Of a stretch of 11,318 bases of DNA, positions 1-6,821 are shown one piece after another. The DNA is from JBPOHE01 sp052035915 (GTDB lineage Bacteria > Pseudomonadota > Gammaproteobacteria > Chromatiales > Chromatiaceae). Made by a program: the position numbers and the translations under genes. Within the stretch, counting starts at the first letter, position 1; every line of letters begins with the position of its first letter. The stretch lies in assembly GCA_052035915.1 (NCBI GenBank), contig JBPOHE010000050.1, forward strand, positions 1 to 11,318. The letters run 5' to 3'. The notes below the pieces were generated by a model. That model did no database searches. It was not told the origin of the DNA and saw only the letters and a program-made list of their open reading frames with translations.

Positions 1-151
1 ATACCATTTCTCGATAGGTATTATCGATATTCGTAGGCTGGTGTTGAGGCGCGAAGCGCTGAAACCCAGCTTCTCAGTAGCTGGGATTCGCTTCGCTCAT
101 CGCCAGCCTACCCCATGGCTTTCAGGCGGAAAAACTAATAGGAAATGGTAT
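1..151 (-). repeat. Palindromic MITE-like repeat, copy A
   Basis: A 151-bp element bounded by the perfect 10-bp inverted ends ATACCATTTC and GAAATGGTAT. Its centre (33-111) folds into a long hairpin. The outer stem is GTAGGCTGG/CCAGCCTAC, the middle stem is TGAG plus CGAAGCG against CGCTTCG plus CTCA, and the inner stem is CCCAGCT/AGCTGGG with a 7-nt loop. The copy at 3370-3520 is its reverse complement with only two differences. It contains no coding sequence, so it looks like a non-autonomous element carrying a REP-like core. The window starts exactly at its left end, so a target duplication cannot be judged. It lies 38 nt past the mazG stop and its hairpin may help end mazG transcription. 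Confidence 0.85.
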
Positions 152-189
152 GAGGTCACCCTCGGCCTGATGGCATTATCGGCGGTCGC

Positions 190-999
190 TCAACCCGGGT
201 GTTCCTGCCGCTTCGCCTCTTCCCAGAGGGCGTCCATCTCTTCCGGGGAGGCGGCTGCTAGATTTTTCCCCCTGGCGGCGAGGCCGGTTTCGATATGACG
301 GAACCGCCGTTCAAAGCGCCCATTGGCCGATCTGAGGGCCGGCTCGGCGTCGACCTGGAGGTGCCGGGCGAGGTTGACACAGGCAAAGAGCAGATCCCCC
401 ACCTCTTGCTCCAGCCTCGGCGAACGGGCCACCCCGGCCAGTTCCTGTTCGATCTCGCCGATCTCTTCCCGGACCTTGGCGAAAACACCGCCGATATCCT
501 CCCAATCGAAACCGACCCGGGCGGCCCGGCGCTGTAATTTGTCCGCCCGCACCAGCGCGGGGAGGCTGCGGGCAATGCCATCGAGTAGTCCCTGATGGGA
601 TCGGCCCGCCCGTTCCCGCGCCTTTTCTTGTTCCCAGGCCAGTCGTAATTCGGTCTCTCCCTGCCAGTTTGCCCCGGCAAAGACATGGGGATGGCGGCGG
701 ATCATCTTGTCGCAGATACCGGCGACCACGTCCGCGAAGTCGAATTCGCCCTGCTCCTTGGCCAGTTGGGCGTAGAAAACGATCTGAAACAACAGGTCGC
801 CGAGTTCGTCCCGTAACTCGTCCATGGCCTGGCGCTCGATCGCGTCGGCCACCTTGTAGGCTTCTTCCAGGGTGTAGGGGAGGATGGTGGCGAAGCTCTG
901 CCTGCGGTCCCAGGGGCAACCCTGTTCGGGATCCCTGAGCTTGGCCATGATGGCGAGCAGGCGGTGGATATCTCCGGGGGAGGATGGGGCGTCGAGCAT
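190..999 (-). CDS. mazG: Nucleoside triphosphate pyrophosphohydrolase MazG
   Basis: MazG hydrolyses (d)NTPs to NMP and pyrophosphate in the cytoplasm, cleaning the nucleotide pool. In E. coli it also influences ppGpp levels under starvation. The 269-residue product has two MazG domains and matches the usual length of the long form (E. coli about 263). The first domain starts after the family signature LRDPEQGCPWDRRQSFATI (21-39) and carries EEAYKVADAIE (45-55) with ELRDELGDLLFQ (61-72). The second carries REEIGEIEQEL (177-187) with EQEVGDLLF (197-205). These acidic residues bind the metal. The ATG at 999 is the first in frame and is placed normally before the domain; no strong Shine-Dalgarno is visible. 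It is transcribed away from a terminator that closes the upstream transporter gene, so it probably has its own promoter. Confidence 0.97.
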   Translation of the reverse strand: MLDAPSSPGDIHRLLAIMAKLRDPEQGCPWDRRQSFATILPYTLEEAYKVADAIERQAMDELRDELGDLLFQIVFYAQLAKEQGEFDFADVVAGICDKMIRRHPHVFAGANWQGETELRLAWEQEKARERAGRSHQGLLDGIARSLPALVRADKLQRRAARVGFDWEDIGGVFAKVREEIGEIEQELAGVARSPRLEQEVGDLLFACVNLARHLQVDAEPALRSANGRFERRFRHIETGLAARGKNLAAASPEEMDALWEEAKRQEHPG

Positions 1000-1037
1000 G
1001 GCGATGGGGATCCGATGGCGTCACGAGGGAAGCCGGG

Positions 1038-1065
1038 AGGATAGCAGGAGCGCCCCGAGAGGCAA
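1038..1065 (-). promoter_or_regulatory. Weak possible promoter for mazG
   Basis: On the minus strand TTGCCT (1060-1065) and TATCCT (1038-1043) are 16 bp apart, each matching 4 of 6 bases of the sigma-70 consensus. The -35 element overlaps the T-run of the terminator for the upstream transporter gene. This is suggested mainly because mazG needs a promoter here. Confidence 0.25.
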
Positions 1066-1090
1066 AAAAATGCCGGCGCAAGGCCGGCAT
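1064..1090 (-). terminator. Rho-independent terminator of the first phosphate module
   Basis: Read on the minus strand, ATGCCGGC and GCCGGCAT form a perfect 8-bp stem around a 5-nt loop, followed at once by a run of seven T residues. It lies about 30 nt after the stop codon of the transporter gene and separates that gene from mazG. Confidence 0.92.
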
Positions 1091-1120
1091 CAACAGGAAC
1101 AAGTTATGGATGGAAAGCGA

Positions 1121-2191
1121 TTAGAAGGTCTTGGTGCCGATCCACCAGAAGATGGCGGCGATCAGACCGCTGGCCGGGATGGTGAGCACCCAGGCGATCA
1201 TGATGCGGCCCGCCAGGCCCCAGCGCACCGCGTATTTGCCGCGGGTGCTGCCGACGCCGAAGATGGAGCCGGTGATGGTGTGGGTGGTGGAGACCGGGAT
1301 ACCCAGCATGGTCGCCATGCCCAGGGTGATACCGCCGCCCAGGGCGGCGTTGGAACCGCTCACCGGGGTCAGCTTGGTGATCTTCTGACCCATGGTCTTG
1401 ACGATACGCCAACCGCCCAGATAGGTGCCCCAACCGATGGCGAAGTAACAGGCATAGATGACCCACATCGGCAGGGTGGAGACATCCTTGGTCACCACAT
1501 GCCCGATCAGGGGCACCGCTCCGGCGCCGGCGGTGATCAACAACAGCCATATGACGCCGATGGTCTTCTGGGCGTCGTTACCGCCATGGGCGAGGGAGTA
1601 AAGCGCCGCCGATACCAACTGGGCCCGCATGTACCAGCGCCCGACCTGATGTGGCGATTTATTGCGGAACACCCAGGCCGTCCCTACCTGCAACAAGCCA
1701 CCGATGAGAAAGCCGATCAGCGGCGAGAGGACGATGAAGGAGACGACGGTGATCAATCCCTTCAACTGCCAGAGGCTGCCCCAGACGATGGCCTGGGTGC
1801 CGCCGATCTTGGCGATGGTGGCGCCGACCAGACCGCCGATGAGGGCATGGGACGAGGAGGAGGGAATGCCGTAATACCAGGTGATGATGTTCCAGGCCAG
1901 GGCGCCGACCAGACAGCCGAAGACCACATAGTGATCGACGAAGGAGGGTTCGATGACGCCCTTGCCCACGGTGGCCGCCACCTTGAGCTGGAAGACCCAG
2001 ATCGCCACGAAGTTGAAGGCGGCGGCGAAGAGCACCGCCTGTTTCGGGGTGAGCGCCCCGGTGGCCACGATGGTGGCGATGGAGTTCGCCCCGTCGTGGA
2101 ACCCGTTCATGAAGTCGAAGGCCAAGGCCACCGCAATGAGGAGGACCAGGGTCCAGGTACCGATGAGTACTGCAGCTTGAGCTTCCATCAT
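1121..2191 (-). CDS. PiT-family inorganic phosphate transporter (PitA-like)
   Basis: An inner-membrane permease of the PHO4/PiT family (356 aa). Bacterial members of this type usually import metal-phosphate by proton symport with low affinity. The two inverted family signatures are present: GFHDGANSIAT (30-40) in the first half and HGGNDAQKTIG (202-212) in the second. Each is followed by a serine-rich re-entrant segment, SSSSHALIGG (111-120) and STTHTITGS (301-309). About ten hydrophobic helices can be counted. The start is ATG-ATG at 2191/2188, with GAGG just upstream overlapping the stop codon of the DUF47 gene. That leaves a 7-nt gap and suggests translational coupling. A strong terminator follows. 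Substrate and direction are from family knowledge; the DUF47 partner is the usual companion of this transporter type. Confidence 0.95.
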   Translation of the reverse strand: MMEAQAAVLIGTWTLVLLIAVALAFDFMNGFHDGANSIATIVATGALTPKQAVLFAAAFNFVAIWVFQLKVAATVGKGVIEPSFVDHYVVFGCLVGALAWNIITWYYGIPSSSSHALIGGLVGATIAKIGGTQAIVWGSLWQLKGLITVVSFIVLSPLIGFLIGGLLQVGTAWVFRNKSPHQVGRWYMRAQLVSAALYSLAHGGNDAQKTIGVIWLLLITAGAGAVPLIGHVVTKDVSTLPMWVIYACYFAIGWGTYLGGWRIVKTMGQKITKLTPVSGSNAALGGGITLGMATMLGIPVSTTHTITGSIFGVGSTRGKYAVRWGLAGRIMIAWVLTIPASGLIAAIFWWIGTKTF

Positions 2192-2198
2192 GGGTACC

Positions 2199-2837
2199 TC
2201 AAGCGTTGGCGAGGACGACTTCTTCGATCGTGTGGCTCACGGATTCACAAGCGTCGATAACTTCTTCCAGGACCAGGTAGATCGCCCGCAGCTTGATGAT
2301 CTGCCGGGCGTCCTGTTCCTCACGGAAGAGGCGCGACATGCCGTTGCGCAGCACCTTGTCGGCCTTGGATTCGATCTCGTCGATCTCTTTGCAGAAACTT
2401 AGGGCGGCGGTGGCTTCACCGCTATCGCCGATCAGGTTGACCGCCTTGCGCACCCGGTCGACGGCGTCCGCGCCCAGTTCCGCCAGTTCCCGAGCCTCGG
2501 GGGTGGCTTGCTGGAGGTCGTACATCATCACCGACTCGCCAACGTCCTGCAGTTTGTCGAGCACGCTATCCAGGCCGCTGATGACCATGTGGATCTGGTC
2601 GCGATCGATGGGGGTGATGAAGGACTTGTGCAACATGACGATGGTGTCGTGCTCGATCTGGTCGCCGCTCGACTCGGCCATGTCGACCTCCTGCATCAGG
2701 CGCTTGACCTCTTCGGGCGATTTCCCTATCTGCCCCATCAAGCGCATGACGGCCCCGGCGCCGGCGACGCAACGCTCCGCATGGAGGCTGAATTGCTCAA
2801 AGAACTCATTTTTTTTCGGCATCATCTTGTTGAACAT
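2199..2837 (-). CDS. DUF47/PhoU-like partner of PiT transporter, unit 1
   Basis: A 212-residue, mostly alpha-helical cytoplasmic protein of the PhoU-like DUF47 family (Pfam PhoU_div, TIGR00153 type), genes of which regularly precede pit genes. Diagnostic segments are SSGDQIEHDTIVMLHKSFIT (56-75), PIDRDQIHMVISGLDSVLDK (76-95) and, near the C-terminus, LRAIYLVLEEVIDACESV (183-200). The two helical repeats resemble PhoU, whose acidic clusters bind metals; here IDEIESKAD (152-160) is a comparable cluster. I placed the start at the ATG at 2837 because AAGGGGAA lies about 7 nt upstream and the family usually begins close to this point. An in-frame extension of 17 residues upstream looks non-coding. 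It is the first gene of a two-gene operon with the PitA-like transporter, which it probably modulates. Confidence 0.93.
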   Translation of the reverse strand: MFNKMMPKKNEFFEQFSLHAERCVAGAGAVMRLMGQIGKSPEEVKRLMQEVDMAESSGDQIEHDTIVMLHKSFITPIDRDQIHMVISGLDSVLDKLQDVGESVMMYDLQQATPEARELAELGADAVDRVRKAVNLIGDSGEATAALSFCKEIDEIESKADKVLRNGMSRLFREEQDARQIIKLRAIYLVLEEVIDACESVSHTIEEVVLANA

Positions 2838-2960
2838 ACTGTTCCCCTTCGTGGGCGTTACTACGGGCGCAAAATAAAATACCGCCAAGTTTGATAGAGC
2901 GTCTCGACGGCTGGCTGATTGGAGGTGAAGTCATTGCCCCCCTTCCAAGCGCCGAATTTT

Positions 2961-2989
2961 GTTACTTTTTTCTTACAAGAATGTTACAA
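2961..2989 (-). promoter_or_regulatory. Pho-box-like array upstream of DUF47-pit unit 1
   Basis: On the minus strand three 7-mers stand exactly 11 bp apart, separated by AT-rich 4-mers: TTGTAAC (2989-2983), TTGTAAG (2978-2972) and AAGTAAC (2967-2961). PhoB sites have this architecture, 7-bp direct repeats (CTGTCAT in E. coli) with 4-bp AT-rich spacers, though the 7-mer differs. It lies 124 nt upstream of the DUF47 start. A similar array precedes the second DUF47-pit unit, which supports a shared regulator. Confidence 0.6.
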
Positions 2990-3216
2990 AAACCAGGGGG
3001 GGTTGCTCTTTCCTCCAACCCCTTGACGGTGATCAATGAAGCTGGAAAAAAACTTGAGGGGAGCCTGGAAATAGACAAATCCCTTTGACAATTCCATGTC
3101 CAGGGTAGGCGTTCAGCTCTCCGCTCTCCCCAGGGGGCGATGGAGTCTGAACGGTTGGTTTCCCGGTTTTGATGAGCGCTCGCTTGGTTTCGGGCCTTGG
3201 CTGAAAATGGCCGGTT

Positions 3217-3279
3217 TTGTTCTTTTTCAGAGAACAATTACGCAATTTTTGGCGGTTATTATTCTTTATTAGAGAACAA
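3217..3279. promoter_or_regulatory. Two operator-like dyads 42 bp apart
   Basis: The first site is TTGTTCT-N7-AGAACAA (3217-3237), a perfect dyad. The second is TTATTCT-N7-AGAACAA (3259-3279), with one mismatch. Over 18 bp the two also match as direct repeats at 16 positions. Their centres are 42 bp apart, about four helical turns, so bound dimers would face the same side of the DNA. The regulator and the gene controlled are unknown; the nearest starts are 2837 (minus) and 3638 (plus). Confidence 0.5.
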
Positions 3280-3369
3280 AAAGCCGGGTAAAAACTCTCA
3301 TGCCCGGGAGCCTCGACAGGCGAACCGGCCAGCTCCTTTCCCGCCGACGGGAGAAGGGGGTGAAGGGTT

Positions 3370-3520
3370 ATACCATTTCCTATTAGTTTATCCGCCTGAA
3401 AGCCATGGAGTAGGCTGGCGATGAGCGAAGCGAATCCCAGCTACTGAGAAGCTGGGTTTCAGCGCTTCGCGCCTCAACACCAGCCTACGAATATCGATAA
3501 TACCTATCGAGAAATGGTAT
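3370..3520 (+). repeat. Palindromic MITE-like repeat, copy B
   Basis: A 151-bp element with the same ATACCATTTC/GAAATGGTAT ends, inverted relative to copy A. It differs from the reverse complement of copy A at two positions only, one T/A near the left end and one G/A beside the hairpin. The hairpin core is 3410-3488. If the ends are taken as TACCATTTC, TTA flanks both sides (3368-3370 and 3520-3522), a possible short target duplication. Together with copy A it brackets mazG, pit and DUF47 as an inverted pair. Confidence 0.87.
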
Positions 3521-3637
3521 TACCCTCGTACTTCGCCCCGCCACGAAAGGAAGCGTTCGGGGTACACTTTGCCAGGTTAGCCAAGTTGACCCCCTTCCCC
3601 GGGGAGGCTTGGGTGTATTGAGGTTTGCAGGTGGAAA

Positions 3638-4132
3638 ATGAATACGGACCCCGAACAGATCCATGTCTACCGCATCGGCGCGGAATCCCTGCGGGAGCGA
3701 ACACGCAACATTTTCTGGGGGATGATTCTGAGCCTGGCGCTGGTCGGCGTACTCGAGTTTGAGCGTTACAGAGATCCCGACAACTTCAACGACGCCCTAC
3801 GCCGGTCGGTAGTCATCTTTTTGATCTTGGCCAATGGCTTCAACTACTACCGTCACCGACGCTATCTCCGTCTGACCCGGGACCACCGGGTGGAGATTCA
3901 TCCGGGCCGGGTGCAGTTCTGGACTGGTGGCGCCAAAACCGAGCTCGATATCAAAGATGTCGCCGCCATGAAGCTCTATCGCCGACGCCGGAACAAGCGG
4001 CTCGGACATATCCAACTGCGACTCAAGAACAGTCGCGGTATTCGCCTCGAAGGCTACGAGGATCTGGAAGGCCTGGCCGCCAGGCTCGCCGAGCAGATCC
4101 CCAAAGCCCACATCCTGGAGCCTTCGATCTGA
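3638..4132 (+). CDS. Small membrane protein with possible PH-like domain
   Basis: I do not recognise this 164-residue protein as a named family. Residues about 25-41 and 57-70 are hydrophobic and probably form a helical hairpin in the membrane, with a short loop (42-56) between. A basic stretch (YRHRRYLRLTRDHR, 71-84) follows and should hold the C-terminal part in the cytoplasm. Residues 85-155 look like alternating strands ending in a helix (LEGLAARLAEQI, 143-154), reminiscent of bacterial PH-like domains that follow two helices. That comparison is inference. The ATG at 3638 has AGGTGG 4 nt upstream (GGTGGAAAATG), a good ribosome site. It is the only plus-strand gene in the window, stands alone just after repeat copy B, and converges with the CBS gene. 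Confidence 0.82.
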   Translation: MNTDPEQIHVYRIGAESLRERTRNIFWGMILSLALVGVLEFERYRDPDNFNDALRRSVVIFLILANGFNYYRHRRYLRLTRDHRVEIHPGRVQFWTGGAKTELDIKDVAAMKLYRRRRNKRLGHIQLRLKNSRGIRLEGYEDLEGLAARLAEQIPKAHILEPSI

Positions 4133-4158
4133 TCCGACGGACCTTCGGGATGAGCAAG

Positions 4159-4178
4159 GGCGGCACTCCATTGCCGCC
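4159..4178. terminator. Hairpin between convergent genes
   Basis: GGCGGCA and TGCCGCC form a perfect 7-bp stem with a 6-nt loop, 27 nt after the stop of the plus-strand gene. A second stem, ACCCTCC/GGAGGGT (4246-4252 and 4268-4274), lies 11 nt past the end of the minus-strand CBS gene. Neither is followed by a T-run, so they are possible but unproven terminators for the two convergent units. Confidence 0.4.
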
Positions 4179-4284
4179 TCGATTCCGGGCGAGCGCCACC
4201 ACCGGGTCACAGATCGGGCGCCGGCCCAATCGGGTGCGCAAGGCGACCCTCCCTCTCCCGCAAGCGTGGAGGGTTGGATTTCCC

Positions 4285-4575
4285 CTACCCGAGCATCCGC
4301 AGCAGTACCCGGATCGCCGATTGCAAGGACACCAGTCCCACCAACCTTTGACCCGCCTTTTCCAGCACGTCGATGGGGCTGCCATGCTGAACCAGCAGAC
4401 GAATGCCCTCCCACAAGGGGGTATCCGGGTACACCGTCTTGGGGTCTCTATCCATCACCTCGCTCACCTTGAGCGGCAGCAACTCTCGCAGGTGCTTGGC
4501 GACATCGGCCGCCGTCTTCACGCCGCAGCCCAACCGTCCGACCAGCCGCCCCTGGCCCGGGTGGCAAGGAACCAA
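4285..4575 (-). CDS. Single CBS-domain protein
   Basis: A 96-residue protein whose C-terminal two thirds (about 36-93) is one CBS domain. It opens with KVSEVMDRDPKTVYPDTPLW (36-55), the usual first strand and helix, and closes with RLVGLVSLQSAIRVLLRM (77-94), the usual strand, turn and helix. CBS domains normally work in pairs and bind adenosyl ligands such as ATP, AMP or c-di-AMP; with one motif this protein would need to dimerise. The start is TTG at 4575, chosen because a perfect AGGAGG lies 6 nt upstream. The 35 residues before the domain are not recognised. It lies 72 nt after the stop of the phosphatase gene and in the same frame, so it is probably the last gene of that operon. Confidence 0.75.
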   Translation of the reverse strand: MVPCHPGQGRLVGRLGCGVKTAADVAKHLRELLPLKVSEVMDRDPKTVYPDTPLWEGIRLLVQHGSPIDVLEKAGQRLVGLVSLQSAIRVLLRMLG

Positions 4576-4581
4576 GAGCGT

Positions 4582-4587
4582 CCTCCT
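4582..4587 (-). promoter_or_regulatory. Strong Shine-Dalgarno fixing a TTG start
   Basis: AGGAGG on the minus strand, 6 nt before the TTG at 4575. It decides the start of the CBS gene, for which no ATG exists before the domain other than internal ones, and argues for independent initiation rather than readthrough from the phosphatase. Confidence 0.75.
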
Positions 4588-4647
4588 GCCCGCCTGCAGC
4601 CCCCGGATCGTAGCAAAACCGGCACCGATCCGACCGACTCGCCGTCT

Positions 4648-6192
4648 CTAGGTCAGCAGACGGGAGAGATTCGGTGAAACCGGCCAATCGAGCGGAAGGG
4701 GCGCGGTTCCGTCGTCCGTCGGCGTGGTCATCGCCGCTCTTTCCACCTGCCCCAGGGTTTCGTTGAGGAGATGCCGCAAAGGCTCGACCTGGTAACGCAG
4801 CGGCACCATGGTGTCGCCGATACGGGTGAACACCCCGACTTGCTCGGGATTGGCGCTGTAGAGGATGTGGTGATGGCGGAATCCACCGACATCCAGCCAC
4901 AGGGTATCGATGCGGTCGAGGGGGGTATGGCCGACGATGAAGGGGACCTCGGGATCGAGCCCCAGGGATTTGCGGAACCGCCGCACATCGCCCCTGGTAT
5001 AGCCTTGGGGCCGGTTCGGGCGCTGCATGCGGTTGGTGATCAGATCCAGGATCAGGCCCGGATAACGGTGGAGGTCCACCAACATCCCGGGACTGATCTT
5101 GACCTTCGGCGGGGCGGCATGGCAGGTGATGAAGCGCTGGGAACAGGCCACGTAAGGCATGAGCTGGTAATAGCGCTCCATGGCTTGTAGATAGGCCTTA
5201 CCCCTGGTCTCGACCAGGGCCTTGGCCCAGAGCAGACCCTGGGGAATGCCGTCCTTGGCGATGTCCTCGCAGAAGGCATCATGGTTGCCACGCAGAAAGA
5301 ACACTCGGGTGGGAAAACGCCGCTTGAGCCGGAAGATCAGATCCATGATCAGCATCGAGGTCTCCATCGCCTCCATCTCGCCGTCGAGCTCGGAATGTAC
5401 CGCATCGCCGATGATGATGAGACAGGCGCTGCCGTCTTCGAGCCCATCGAGGAAGGCATTCTGACTCAGAACCGTGAGCAGATTGTCTACCCGGGCATGG
5501 AGATCGGCGACCAGGATGGGGGTGATGGCCTCGGGCAACTGGAGCAGACCACCCGGCAGGCCGCGATCGTCCCGCGGGCGAAACGCATCCTCGGCGGTGA
5601 TCTCGATCACCTGCTCGATGAGTGCCATGGCCTCCTGTTGCCCCAGGGGTTCGATCGGACCGCCGAAAATCTCGCGCAGGCGCTGGAGTTTGCCGAGCCG
5701 GTTCGACTTGGCGTCGTCCAACAAGGGCGAGATACAGGTAGGGGAAGGGGTCAGATTGCAAAAGACGATGGCATCGCCGTCATGGATCAGCAGCAGATGA
5801 TGTTCTTCCACCGTCGGCGGATAGGCGAAGATGGCCTGCTGCCCGGCGTCCGCCCGCCCCAGGATCAGTCGTTCCCCGAAGGAAAGACGCAAGAATCCGC
5901 TGATGCGGGAAAAATAATTCTCGGGGTCGACGATGAGAAAACGGCGCGGGCCAGCATCGCCCATTTCGCCCTGGAGCAGGGTTTCGGGATAGAGATGCAG
6001 CCGCTTCTCCTCCGGGCCGAGCAGGATCTGAATCGGGAAGCCCTCGAAGGGCACCCTCACCTTGCCGCCTACCAGGGGACAGGTCTCCCGTAATCTGAGG
6101 TGACGGCATTGCCCGATACCAGCCAACAAGGCCCGCAGTCGGCCGAGCAGACTTGATAGCTTGCGCGTCAACCAATGGTGGGTCGTATTCAC
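4648..6192 (-). CDS. Metallophosphatase with FHA-like N-terminal region
   Basis: A 514-residue protein with a calcineurin-type (PPP-like) phosphatase domain at about 222-465. The metal-binding motifs occur in order: DLH (230-232), GD (262-263), GNHD (302-305), a histidine in CHAAPPK (H358), and GHTP (421-424). Members remove phosphate from phosphoproteins or small phosphoesters; the substrate here is unknown. Before it, residues about 84-157 resemble a forkhead-associated domain: GERLILGR (106-113), EEHHLLLIHDGDAIVFCNL (129-147). FHA domains bind phosphothreonine. The key residues are only partly kept, so this is inference. No signal peptide or membrane helix is obvious. The start is GTG at 6192, overlapping the stop of the P-loop gene as GTGA, which indicates translational coupling. 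A TAG at 4648-4650 ends it, and the frame stays open into the CBS gene. Confidence 0.88.
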   Translation of the reverse strand: MNTTHHWLTRKLSSLLGRLRALLAGIGQCRHLRLRETCPLVGGKVRVPFEGFPIQILLGPEEKRLHLYPETLLQGEMGDAGPRRFLIVDPENYFSRISGFLRLSFGERLILGRADAGQQAIFAYPPTVEEHHLLLIHDGDAIVFCNLTPSPTCISPLLDDAKSNRLGKLQRLREIFGGPIEPLGQQEAMALIEQVIEITAEDAFRPRDDRGLPGGLLQLPEAITPILVADLHARVDNLLTVLSQNAFLDGLEDGSACLIIIGDAVHSELDGEMEAMETSMLIMDLIFRLKRRFPTRVFFLRGNHDAFCEDIAKDGIPQGLLWAKALVETRGKAYLQAMERYYQLMPYVACSQRFITCHAAPPKVKISPGMLVDLHRYPGLILDLITNRMQRPNRPQGYTRGDVRRFRKSLGLDPEVPFIVGHTPLDRIDTLWLDVGGFRHHHILYSANPEQVGVFTRIGDTMVPLRYQVEPLRHLLNETLGQVERAAMTTPTDDGTAPLPLDWPVSPNLSRLLT

Positions 6193-6821
6193 TCTGGATG
6201 GGGACCAGTTTCGATGATGGCCATGGGAGAGGCGTCCATACCCTGACGGATATAGACATGGAGACCATTATGGTGCAGATACAAGGCTATCCGACGATAG
6301 ACCTGGATCTGCTGGCGCACCACCTCCAGGGTCAGATGGGCGTCCACCGGATGGGTGCCGAGTCGGGCCCGCTCGGTGCGCCAACGGAACACCAATTCCT
6401 CCGGCGGCAGCAAGAACTCGAAGACATAACGCCGATACCAATCGGGATTGAAAAAAAATCGCTTCGGTGGCGGCAAGCGGATGCGCTCACACTCCAGCCG
6501 CGGGGGTGGAGAGCCGGCCAACCACTCCTGATCGAACACCGCCAGGGCCTTGGCGAAGCCAATGAAAGGAAAGCCCAGGTGGATTTCCCGCGGACGCAGG
6601 GTAAGCGCCTGGCTGGTCCACCATTTTTTTTGGGTCAGATCGAGATAGCCTTCCTCGGACCAGCCGCCGATGCGAGCGACGAGGGTACTCTTGCCGACAC
6701 CCGGCGGGCCGGTCACCAGGATCTGGCGAAAACCGACCTCCGCCGGAAAGGCCACGCCATGGGTATGGCGCACAGCAAGGATCGGCTGCAAAGCGTACCC
6801 GGACAGCTCCGGGCAAGGCAT
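6189..6821 (-). CDS. P-loop NTPase, kinase-like, function unknown
   Basis: A 210-residue cytoplasmic protein with a clear Walker A motif, GPPGVGKST (38-46), preceded by a hydrophobic strand (QILVT). The segment YLDLTQKKWW (59-68) and the following LRPREIHLGFPFIGF look like conserved family features, but I see no standard Walker B, and I cannot assign a named family. Size and a single P-loop fit a small kinase or nucleotide-dependent switch. I chose the ATG at 6821; a TTG at 6836 would add five residues and neither has a convincing ribosome site. The gene overlaps the metallophosphatase by 4 bases (GTGA), so the two products are probably made in equal amounts and may act on one substrate in opposite directions. 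That role is inference. A hairpin separates it from the upstream transporter. Confidence 0.8.
   Translation of the reverse strand: MPCPELSGYALQPILAVRHTHGVAFPAEVGFRQILVTGPPGVGKSTLVARIGGWSEEGYLDLTQKKWWTSQALTLRPREIHLGFPFIGFAKALAVFDQEWLAGSPPPRLECERIRLPPPKRFFFNPDWYRRYVFEFLLPPEELVFRWRTERARLGTHPVDAHLTLEVVRQQIQVYRRIALYLHHNGLHVYIRQGMDASPMAIIETGPHPE

Larger units (their letters stand above)
2838..3637. other. 800-nt non-coding region
   Basis: No open frame here looks coding: the short ones have no family resemblance and no good ribosome site. It contains the presumed promoter region of the DUF47-pit unit, the Pho-box-like array at 2961-2989, paired dyads at 3217-3279, a small hairpin at 3335-3357 (TCCCG/CGGGA core with flanking CCTT/AAGG), and the repeat at 3370-3520. 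It is more AT-rich than the surrounding genes, especially around 2955-2995 and 3205-3290. The last 117 nt lead to the plus-strand gene at 3638. Confidence 0.7.

Noticed and set aside
190..999. mazG considered as part of a MazEF toxin-antitoxin locus
   Set aside because: No mazE or mazF is adjacent; the gene stands alone between a terminator and a repeat.
884..2260. A 458-codon open frame on the plus strand
   Set aside because: It lies opposite mazG and the PitA-like gene, which have clear family motifs. Its product is rich in G, D, H and R with no domain, as expected for the antisense of GC-rich membrane-protein codons.
2962..3237. A 91-codon minus-strand frame upstream of the first DUF47 gene
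   Set aside because: No ribosome site or family resemblance, and it runs across the Pho-box-like array and into the operator dyads.
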